Shown here: piece after piece, positions 55,251-64,000 of the stretch
Position numbering within the stretch: position 1 is the stretch's first letter
Layout of the letters: every line of letters begins with the position of its first letter
NCBI RefSeq assembly: GCF_001649575.2
Contig: NC_051438.1
Coordinates: 27,799,605 to 27,863,604, forward strand
Length of the DNA stretch: 64,000 bases
From: Kryptolebias marmoratus
Taxonomy: Eukaryota > Chordata > Actinopteri > Cyprinodontiformes > Rivulidae
Direction of reading: 5' to 3'
Notes under the pieces: model-generated
Databases searched by the model: none
Seen by the model: the letters and a program-made list of their open reading frames with translations, nothing else
What the model was told of the DNA's origin: nothing
Position numbers and translations under genes: made by a program

Positions 55251-56011
55251 CTGATGTGTGTCTGTTTTCAGGTTAGGTTTTCGGCTCCTGTAAGAAGTCC
55301 TGTTTTTCCTGCCAACCTCAGATTCCTGCCGTGTTTTTCCAGCAGGGAGTTCGGCTGAACCGGAGCGACTCCCACCGCCGAGGCAGCAGCGGGCAGGAGG
55401 CAGCGCCATGATGGAAGCCAGACGTGACGTCCCACCTTATCTCTCCTGGGAGTTTCTCCTCCAAACAAACCCAGAGTGGAACAAAAAAAAAAAAAAAAAA
55501 CTCAAATCCTCTCCCTCCTCTTCCTCCTCCTCACTTCTTCCCTTTCCTTGAAGCTCAAAGTTTTGTTTCTGTTCCAGGAAGTGACTCGGCAGGGACGGAC
55601 AGGTACGACACTCAGGTGTGTTCTCACGCCTGAGAAGTGGTTGTTTTTCTTCTTTAAATATAAACCAGCTCCAAGCATCGGAGCTTCAGAGTTGAAGAAC
55701 CGTGAGCTGCTGCCATCTAGTGGCGGCTTGGTGCCAACCTGGCAACGACACAAAGGGATTTTACATGAGAATAAAAACTCAAATAAAGTAAAATATTAGT
55801 GGAAAACATCTCCAGGGTGAGTTTCTGATCTTTGATCTTCCAGTTTTATGTTTTGCCAGTTTAAAGGCTTAAAAGAAAACTGATTTTACTGAAATTCGTG
55901 CAAAACTTTCCAGTTTGTTGTTTGTCTTTACCGCTTATTAGAATAAAGAGAACTTTTTGAAGTTGTTTAAATGTTTTATAAAATCTTCAGAAGGCTCTTA
56001 TTTCATAACAG
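55251..56011. other. Unannotated; poly-A run and CTCF-like core
   Basis: A poly-A run lies near 55482-55500. The frames at 55424-55799 overlap on both strands and lack domains. A CTCF-like core is listed separately. Confidence 0.35.
55710..55723 (-). promoter_or_regulatory. CTCF-like core
   Basis: The minus strand reads CCACTAGATGGCAG and fits all 14 positions of CCASYAGRKGGCRS. Confidence 0.5.
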
Positions 56012-56112
56012 ATCAGCTTGATTAAAGATGGCCGCCACAGCTGATGATTCGAGTGGCTTTGACTCAGTCAGTGTTACAGACTCTGGGCTGGTAGTAGCTG
56101 AGAGTCATCCCC
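56012..56112 (-). repeat. Family A copy
   Basis: AAAGATGGCCGCC at 56024-56036 and GGTAGTAGCTGAGAGTC near the right end, in minus-strand order. Confidence 0.75.
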
Positions 56113-56414
56113 GAGCCACGCTGGGATCCATAACCAGCGTAAATTAAATGAATGCAATAAAATACGCTAAAAGTTCACCTAAACAAGGAAACAACAAAAC
56201 ACATTAAAAATCCTGGATTTTTAATGTGAAGAATTTAAAAGGTTTCTTCTGGCAGAAATATCAATATTTTGCTGAATTAATCGTAAATTAATGAGGTGTA
56301 GAAGCTTATAAACCATCAGACAGTTACCTGCGACCGGTAGGATAATGACTGTTGGTAACCTCTCCACAAAACCCCCGTTTGAGAAGATCTGAACTATCCC
56401 TTTAGGCTCTGCAG

Positions 56415-56417
<3 letters not shown>
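56113..56417. other. No recognised feature
   Basis: AT-rich non-coding sequence. Confidence 0.3.

Positions 56418-56481
<64 letters not shown>
56418..56481 (+). repeat. (GT)n microsatellite
   Basis: About 64 bp of uninterrupted GT. Confidence 0.97.
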
Positions 56482-56484
<3 letters not shown>

Positions 56485-56989
56485 TGTGAGATCTGCAGCC
56501 GCCTCCCTAAAAATAATCCAAACCGAACGCCGTCGATGTTTAAGTTAACATAAATCAGATTTTTCTTTTTTTGAATCCAGCAGCTCTGAAAACACGACGA
56601 TTCTTAATCTGCACTTTTTAAAACCGCCTCGTAATAAATCTGAGTCTCACAGAACTCCGTCCGAGTGTCAGAATCCCCGTTAAAAACAAAAAACCCGTAA
56701 ATAAAAGTCGGGTTCTGCTGCTGAGGCCCGTCTCCCTCCACCCGTTTATTTATGTCCTGTAGGAGAGCCTTTAAATCTGAGACCCCGGGGCGTAAATTAT
56801 CCTGCCGCCCGCTCGGCCTGCAGCGCTGAGAACCAGAACCGGGTCTTTGGCTCGGTCTAGAACCAGAACCGGGTCTTCGGCTCGGTCCAGAACGGAACAG
56901 AATCTCTGCTGGACGTGGAAAAAACAAAAAAGACCTGAAAAATAACCTCATTTGTGCTTAAAAAACATAAAACGACAAAAAGAAGCTGT
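56482..56989. other. No recognised feature; short duplicated phrase
   Basis: AGAACCAGAACCGGGTCTT occurs at about 56830 and 56860, with a third partial copy after it. It is a three-unit repeat of about 31 bp. The 115-codon minus frame here includes its translation (RRPGSGSRPSQRPGSGS) and no domain. Confidence 0.4.
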
Positions 56990-57118
56990 TTGACCGTCTG
57001 TTAGCAAAATATCTCCTGAGGGAGCAGGTTTTAATGGGCGTCTCAAGATGGCCGCCAGCCACACAGAAATGGCTACAACTCAGCTGAACGCCGGCTTGTA
57101 GTAGCTGGGAGTCGTAAA
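56990..57118 (-). repeat. Family A copy
   Basis: CTGTTAGCAAAATATCTCC, then CAAGATGGCCGCC at 57044-57056, ACTCAGCTGAACG and GTAGTAGCTGGGAGTC, in minus-strand order. Confidence 0.82.
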
Positions 57119-57695
57119 ACCTCTTTTGGTGATTTTTGCTTTTAGCTACCCACTTCCTACTTTATCTCTTAGCTAGCTTTAAGCTTTTAGCTAATGTTGT
57201 ACTTCTTTTTGTTTGTAGCTACTCTTGTTACTTTTAGCTTGTGTTTCGCAACTTCAGCCTTCAGGTAACATTTTGCTGCTTTTAGCTAGCCTTTTGGTGC
57301 TTTTTGCTTTTAGCCACCCACTTGCTACTTTAGCTTTTAGCTAGCTATTTTTTGCTGCTTTTAGTAAATGTTTTAATTCTTTTAGTCTGCAGCTACTCTT
57401 GTTACTTTTAGCTAGTGTTTTGCAACTTTAACCTTTATGTAATGTTTTGTTGCTTTTAGCAAATTTGCTACATTTAGCTAGTCTTTTGTAGCTTTAAGCT
57501 AGTTTTTCGCTACTTTTAGTTTCTAGCTGGTCTTGTGATATTTTCAGCTACCATTTTGCATCTTTAGCCTTTATGTTTTAGGTGTTATTTTACAATTTTT
57601 AGCTAAAGTTTTATTACTTTCAGCTAACCTTTTGACACTTTAAGGAGAATAGCTAGCGTTCTGCTAGTCTTAGCCTTTAGCTGATGTTTCAGCTG
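57119..57695 (+). repeat. TAGC-rich minisatellite array
   Basis: Units around TGCTACTTTAGCTTTTAGC, irregular. It follows family A directly. Confidence 0.88.
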
Positions 57696-58675
57696 TGGCT
57701 CAGTTTCAGTTTCTTCTGTGTTTCTTTGTGATTTTCTCCGTTTTGTTTCATTTCCAAGCCCCTGACAGAAAACGAGGTTTTAACAGCCCCCGTTTGTGGT
57801 TTTGGCTCATGAACCTTCACCTTCCCGTCACCGGAGCGTTCGTGTCGGGCCTCGCGGCGCCGGGACCGAACAGTTTACCTGCAGCACCTGTTGGCGGCGG
57901 GGTTGGATCCCCGTCAGCCCAACCCACACGTGCAGATGTTGCAGATGTGCAGCTTTATGACCTGAAACGTGTGACGAGTTCACATGTGGAGAACAGAGCG
58001 CGTTTCCACGTCACGACAGGCTGAGCTGCACCAAAACAAACAGCCGAACTTTGATTTATCACTCCAAATCCTTTAAGCCGACAAAGCAGCTAAAGTGATC
58101 CACCATGATGCAAACTGCAGATGGTTCTCAGGAGACAGAGGAGGATAAATATTTAATAAAAGCTGAAGCATCATTAGCAGCTGAAACCTGCGTTTGTAAA
58201 CTCTTCATGTCGACGCTCCGAGTCGAGTCCAAATCTCAGACAAACAGGCTATTGTTTCTGTCTGCGGCTTCCCGCTTAATCCAAACATTTGTCTCCCTTC
58301 TTCTCAAACACGATGACAGCAAACGTTGAAAAATAAATAAAATAATCATCTTTAAATGGGTGAATCCAGAAAGTTTGTTTTTCTCACTTTTTAATCTGCG
58401 TTGATGTTTGTCGTTTTTCCACCAACTTTCACTTCCAGCTTCCTCCTCTTCTTCACACCAAGACGATGTCCCCGTCCCTGAGGGTCTTCAGCAGAGAACA
58501 GTTTTAGTTTTCCACATGAGTGTTTCTGTCCACTGGACAAACAAATATACGTCCTTCGTGTTAAAATCGTTCGATTTAAAGAACTAAAGGCTCCAGAAGA
58601 CGTAAGGAAGTCTGTTCCCAAGACATTTGTTTTCATCCACACCTTCCATCGTCCACGAGACACTCGGATCACAAC
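57696..58675. other. No recognised feature
   Basis: The 109-codon frame at 57695-58024 begins with a hydrophobic stretch (FQFLLCFFVIFSVLFHF). It starts at the edge of the TAGC array, and neither a domain nor a splice context supports it. Confidence 0.35.
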
Positions 58676-58742
58676 TCCCTGGAAGCCCCTCCCTCCTCCT
58701 GGAAGCCCCTCCCTCCTCCAGGAAGCCCCTCCCTCCTCCACC
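58676..58742 (+). repeat. CT-rich 21-bp minisatellite, three units
   Basis: Three units of GGAAGCCCCTCCCTCCTCC type. Same unit as at 16438-16592. Confidence 0.88.
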
Positions 58743-59829
58743 ATAACCGGTTTCTTTCCACCGGCTTCTCAGCTCTCCTTTCAGATGTTTGCTTCCCTCA
58801 CCGCGATCAGACGTGTTTATTAAACCGACTGAGACGCTGTTTGTAAATCTGACTGAACGAAGGGAGCGTGTCCCGGCGCCGCCCGGCCGAGGAGCACTTC
58901 CTCCCGGCCGCCGCAGCCACGAAGAGCCGCCTGCGTCTCTGCAGTCTTAAGCTCAGAGGTTTCTAAGTTTAAATGGAACAGTTGAGGAGCAGCAGAAGCA
59001 AAATGGCTCCATTAAAGCTCATAACCACGCCCACAACAGCTTCTGACCAATCACACGACACTTGGCTCGCTGACTCATGGAGCTACGAGAACAAAAATGA
59101 CGCATCTTTCATCACGTGACTGAGCCGCCTTCCTGACTCCTCCTGGAGGACGGCGGCGCCTGAAAACATCCAGAGAGACTCAAACATGATGGCGTTCAGC
59201 TGGACGACGCTCGCGAGGGTTTAAGACCGACTGAAACTAAGTTTAGAGGAAGTTTTTCACACAAGGGATAAAGTCTTACCTCTTTGCTGACAAAGACTCC
59301 GAGAGAGGACATATTTCCTCTAAACGAGGAACATCAGGAGGGTTCCCAACAATCTGCTCCGTTCTGGTTTAATGGTTCCGTTTTAATCTCCGGCTGGTTT
59401 CCTTCTGCTGCTGCCACAAACGTCTAACCTGAATTGATGATCATGATGATTGTAACGAGATCGTTCACCTTCATCTGGGAAACGATGCGCTTCATTCCCA
59501 ACGGCTCGGCCTCGTCTCCTCGCTGGGAATCAGCGCAGAGACCGGAACCGAACGATTCTGTGCAAAAAAACCTTTCACTCGTTATTACATCCTTTATTTT
59601 ACGAGGAAAAAAAAAAACTCATTGAGATTAAAAATCTCATTTACAAGGACGCCCCGACCAAAACTGGCAACAAAAACTGTCATAAAAAACTTCAAACTAC
59701 TATATGAACAATAACAAATAACCATTATCTTCATTAAAGTAGGAAGCATCAATAAATATATTGATTCATGTCAGAGAAAAGTTGTCAAACTGTCATTTTC
59801 ACAAGCGAAACATAATATTTTTGTCCACT
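58743..59829. other. Unannotated; GC-rich patch
   Basis: A GC-rich patch near 58870-58935 (CCGGCGCCGCCCGGCCG) is followed by GACCAATCA near 59044, a TGACTCAT near 59071 and a TCACGTGAC near 59113. These are common promoter-type words but no transcript is visible. Confidence 0.3.
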
Positions 59830-60022
59830 TCTTTGGGCCGTTAGCAAAATATCTCATGAACCAGCGAACAGTTTTTAATGAAACCATCTTAAACATGATT
59901 AACGTTTGGAATTAAACCAATCAAGATGGCCGCTACAGCTTCGCAGACACACAAATGGCTTAAACCCATTAATGTAGACAGATCCTGAGCCAAAATCTGC
60001 TGGTAGTAGCAGAAAGTGGTGC
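59830..60022 (-). repeat. Family A copy
   Basis: GTTAGCAAAATATCTCATG, TCAAGATGGCCGCTACAG (core 59922-59934) and CTGGTAGTAGCAGAAAG in minus-strand order. Confidence 0.82.
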
Positions 60023-60704
60023 TCAACACGAACTCTGTGTTAAATGTTCGGCAGGCACAGCGGCGGGTGATATGCATTCCTTCACAGACTGATGGGTCCA
60101 TCTGATGGTTCAGAACACCTTCTGAAGGACAGAAACAAACTTTCTGGGTTTCCTGCAGCTGCTTGTTCAGCTTTTTATGAACCAAACTTTGGAGCGAAGG
60201 GGAAAACCCAAGCAGCACGTCGTCAAATAAAGGCCCGTTTTGTAGAACTTTAGCGTGACGTGGGAACGATCTTATCGCTGGGTAAAGTCTAGACCTGATG
60301 TAAGTGATTTCCTGCTGGTAATGTAACGTTACTGCAGTCTGGGACGCCCACGAATCCGAGCGCCGAGCCGCCCTCCCGGTGAGATTATCTGAATCTGAAG
60401 AAACGTCAAACCAACGTTCTCTCTCTGCGTCGCTTTATTCACCAAAATGCTGCTTGTTTGCCAGAAAAACTCAAAATCTTTGGTTTTATTCTACATCTGC
60501 ATTAAATCTCACTTGTTGTTTTAGGAGAAACTCAAATTCCTCACGGTTGATTAGAGGTTTGTAAGCTCAAAGCACAGATTATCAACCTAATAAATGGTCT
60601 ACACTGCTTTTATTTTTACACACTATGTGCAGCAGTTTTATATTCTCACTCAGACTGGTTGGTGGTCGGTGGACAGTTGGGTTCAGTGTCTTAGATAAGG
60701 ATAT
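60023..60704. other. No recognised feature
   Basis: Ordinary non-coding sequence. The 109-codon minus frame at 59889-60218 overlaps family A and is not a gene. Confidence 0.3.
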
Positions 60705-61085
60705 TTTGGTGCAGTGCCAGGCTGGAGATCGAAGGTGGAAGGTGAACACCTTACCCCCACTGGGCCAATCATCATCATAATAATAACAGATCCAAAGAGC
60801 TCAATCTGGGAGGAGCTAACCCGCCGCTTCACGCCAAAGAGTGAGCGGAGGCGGATCAGGAGGCTGATCAGGATGCTTTCAGGTCACCCGTTTCTGGAGG
60901 TTTTTCCTGGAAGACGTCGCTGAGAGGAGACCTCAGGGACAACCCAGAACTTGGTGGAGGGGTTTCATATCCATTGGCCTGGAAACACCTTGAGATCCTC
61001 AAAGAGGAGCTGGAGAGAGGGAGGTCCTTCGTGGAAATGTTGCGTCCGCTGACCTTGGGTGTAGAGACAGAAATGGACTGACGCA
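60705..61085 (+). pseudogene. Non-LTR retrotransposon 3' fragment
   Basis: On the plus strand LAWKHLEILKEELERGRS is readable from about 60977. It matches the extreme C-terminus of CR1/L2/Rex1-like RT proteins (usual form LAWERLGI..EELE). Before it, the Arg-rich stretch typical of the region is scrambled by frameshifts. The end ATGGACTGACGCACGG resembles the short tandem tail of such elements. It is in the opposite orientation to the fragment at 21.4 kb. Dead 5'-truncated copy. Confidence 0.7.
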
Positions 61086-62859
61086 CGGACGGACTCCATC
61101 TTTGTGATGATTAAAGTCATTGAACACGAACTGCTGATCGACGCTCACATTGGGCTCAAAAACTCCCAATAAGGTCATCCGAGCTTCTACAAACTTTCAG
61201 CTCTCTGGGAGGTAAAACGACCCGGAAAAGGTCCAGAAACGTTCTGGAATGGTCTTATTTTAGACACTCGATGTCTCCGGTTGTCAAACTGTGTCACCAT
61301 TTATGCATGGACATGAGGACGATGGCTAACAAACGTTTTCCAGCCAAAAAAAACTTGATTTTTCCTTAAAGCAGCGGTCAGTTTACCTGATCAGCTTTTG
61401 GTATTAATTTAGATTTAGATCAGTTTTGTTTTGTTGCTTTTAGACATTACTAAATAATTATATTCATGTTCAGATGACACCAAGTCAATCATCTAGGTCT
61501 TCCATGATATTGGTTAACAATCACAGTTTACTGTTTAGTCTAAAACCAAGAAAACAAACATATTGTTGTTTTTTTTTTAAGGCCAAACTGCTGCAGCCAT
61601 TAAACATTTACACCCAGATGCAGTCCAGTAAACCAGCTCAGCCGTTTACCTTTTCTAAAAAGCAGTGCGCGCTCTGTTCTGCGAGTGCACGTTGACGTTT
61701 CAGTCAAAGCCTTGCTGCCAAGTCATTGTTCGAGGCAGGAAACAACCAGCCGGCTCTCAATCGCAGGAAACCAAGCGGGCAGCGAGGCTTTCTGACAGTG
61801 AGCTCAACGTTTAACTCAAAGCTGCATTTCAGCAACGATAATCGTGATTTCACAAGACGTTCGCTCAGCTCGATCACCAAGCCAAGAGTGACTCAGCCTT
61901 CAAGGAATTTATGAGTTTGTGTTGCTTCTTGATTCACGTTAAAAAATGTGATACATTCCGGGGATATTTGGGACACGGGGAATGTTTTCCTCTAATTATT
62001 CTGGAGTTTCATCACTCCTCTTACTCATGTTTTCTATTTTATTAAATTTTCAGAGCAGTCTGAGTGGAAATCTTTTTAATTTTATGGTTACAGAATGACA
62101 GATGTTACAGAGTTTACAGAGAAACTTACAAGCTAACGGCTAACTCAGCATGCTAGCTAGCAGAGCTAACGCTAGGCACTACTTTGAGTCTGAGGCAGAC
62201 GGTTTGTTGTAGGCTTTATTTTTTGGGTATAATTTAAGTCAATAAAGAAGGAAAAATAAAAAAATATATAAAACTCAATATGTTGACTTGTGATTTGGGC
62301 TCTTTAGCCTACTAGCTAACGGTTAAGTTACCTCACTCTAACAGACGCTTTCTCGCTGAATCGTCCATTTTTATTTTCATTGTTTTTCTGGCATCATAGT
62401 CTCCTTTTAGCTACAAGTTTCTGAGTAGTCCTAACAGTCTTACAATCTATAGATTTTAACGATAAAAATAAAATAAAAACATTAATTTTGCTCTTCTTTG
62501 TGTTGTTTTTGAGTAATATGCACCATTACTGATCTAAAGGATTTATTTGACCATCAAAGTTTCACGATATTTTATCAAGAATTTATATTAAATTATATCT
62601 TTGTTTTCATATCTGCAAATTTTATATAAATATATATGCTGTAAAACACTAAAACAATTGATTAATGGCAGTAAAACAGAAATAGTTTGCAAATAAAGTC
62701 CAGGATTCTGTCAAAGTCTAAAACAGATCTGCTTTATTTATATTTTCTTTTTGTTTACATTAATTCTTTGGTGTTTGGTTATACTTTAGCAACAAACCCT
62801 GCTGTTAAAACTTAAAATAAACCTTTTCAATACATATATTCACCTTAAAATTTGTGACT
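61086..62859. other. No recognised feature; AT-rich
   Basis: AT-rich non-coding sequence. GCTAACGGCTAACTCAGC and GCTAGCTAGCAGAGC near 62135-62170 may be a trace of the TAGC-rich family. No gene. Confidence 0.4.
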
Positions 62860-63560
62860 GAGGCACAAAAACAGGGGACAGATTGTGTAAATATTTTGAA
62901 CCTTTGTGTTTTGTTCTGGGTTCGCAGTAACACTGAACTGATGGGGAATATGACTCCGTCTTTTCCGTTCCTTGTTAGGTTTTCCTGGTGGATTTTACAG
63001 CCATTTTATTCTGGCAGCCTTCATTGGAGCGAGGCCCCTCTCCATCAAACCACTTCCTGTTGTCAGGAGGATGAATGGTTTCTGACTTTATAATCTACCA
63101 GCCAGCAGGAAACCAAATGAGAAACTGATGAGAGCGTGAGTTCGGGTCTTATTGTGATCGTCACCATCTTGTTAATCGCCTCTTCATCACTTCAGGAGGA
63201 GTTGATTATAAACACTGTAAAAGGAGAGTGGGACTCTCAGCCCTGCCTTGATTTTAGGAAGACTTTATTTGTGTTTTTGACTTCGAGCTTCGATTTAATT
63301 TGTGCAAACCTCACAATGTGGTGAAAAACGTCTTTGTTTTCTTTAGGTTTGCTCCCAAATCCATTCCTGGCTCCATTTTTTAAAACTCGAGGGGAACAGA
63401 AACGGCACGTCAGTCGGCAAAAAGTGAAGTCAAGGGAATCAGATTTGTCTACATTCTTTGTGGGGGCGTTGGTGGGCAAACAAAAGTCCAATTTAATCCC
63501 AATTTCCAGAAGAAATTCATAGTTTTAAGTCAGAAAACACATTCAAAGTGGATATCTTGA
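62860..63560. promoter_or_regulatory. Candidate conserved non-coding region
   Basis: About 700 bp of dense unique sequence, including CACCATCTTGTTAATCGCC near 63163, GTTGATTATAAACACTG near 63202, CGATTTAATTTGTGCAAACC near 63291 and CACAATGTGGTGAAAAACG near 63313. Frames are open on both strands, but splice-like and coding signals are weak. It looks like the best conserved-element candidate in the right half. Confidence 0.35.
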
Positions 63561-64000
63561 TGGAGGCTTGATGATAAAATAAATAACCCACAATTTTACC
63601 GGATTTTTGTCTGGATCACTTCCTAAAGAGGTGATTAAATGGTTATCTTAGCGCCCCCCAATTCATTTAAATTCTATCATTCCTATTTGATTAGTAGCAC
63701 GTGTTCAAACTTTATTCAACATGTTGGCTGTTTAATCTGTGAAAAATAAAATCAGATTCAATCAAGAACAAAAATCCTGGCCTCCCTGTGTTTGTGGGTA
63801 ATTAACCAGTGAACAGATATATTTTAGACTGGATTTAAACAGAATATTGAATATTGTAAGTATGTATGATTTTGGGTAGAAGTATTTAGGAACTGGCAAC
63901 ATCAACACATTTAAGGTATTTCTGCCTTAAAGTCTCAAAATAATCGATCACTTTTTCATCATCTGGTGAGATCACCAAAAATCAAATCAATAAAAACCCA
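63561..64000. other. No recognised feature
   Basis: AT-rich non-coding sequence to the window end. Confidence 0.35.

Noticed and set aside
1..64000. tRNA or rRNA genes
   Set aside because: I looked for B-box-like GGTTCGANTCC and acceptor pairings by eye and found none. A covariance search was not possible.

Overview
The window looks like teleost fish DNA. The signs are decayed Tc1-like, hAT-type and CR1/L2-like non-LTR elements of fish style, many CA/GT microsatellites and minisatellites, and four long scaffold gaps plus one single N. A percomorph, perhaps a cyprinodontiform, would fit the repeat families, but that is an impression and not a result. I find no convincing host protein-coding exon, rRNA or tRNA. 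The open reading frames of 60-260 codons are short, overlap on both strands, carry no recognisable domain apart from transposon remnants, and often translate a simple repeat. I read the window as an intergenic gene desert or a very large intron.

Layout. 0-8 kb: a broken Tc1-like transposase (about 300-1330), a GAT-type simple repeat, a GT-flanked dispersed repeat and a second copy of it that has grown a 12-bp minisatellite around a gap, a duplicated copy of a widely dispersed repeat ('family A'), and two compact stretches that look like conserved non-coding elements. 8-22 kb: LINE fragments, two hAT-type elements with 8-bp target duplications, a 605-bp foldback element carrying two CTCF-like cores, two arrays of a 10-bp minisatellite, and a canonical CTCF-like core at 21.18 kb. 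22-31 kb: arrays of TAGC-rich and ~35-bp minisatellites, a ~250-bp tandem repeat full of nuclear-receptor half-sites, a 62-bp inverted repeat, and a CpG-rich patch joined to six near-identical 74-bp GC-rich units. 31-48 kb: two oppositely oriented copies of one transposon, each interrupted by an assembly gap, more family A and hAT-like copies, and several candidate conserved islands. 48-64 kb: a 0.7-kb CATC/TTATACATC repeat, four further TAGC-rich arrays, a GC-rich hairpin, a second nuclear-receptor half-site array, more family A copies, a LINE 3' fragment, and a candidate conserved island near 63 kb.

No genes work together here. What the sequence does show is that several repeat families repeatedly carry vertebrate transcription-factor-like motifs: CTCF cores in the foldback element, YY1-like cores in family A, DR1 half-site pairs in the ~250-bp repeat, and CACCTG E-boxes spaced at 10 bp in the minisatellite. 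These motif matches are seen directly. Binding, conservation and function are inference. I did not find a new protein-based system.
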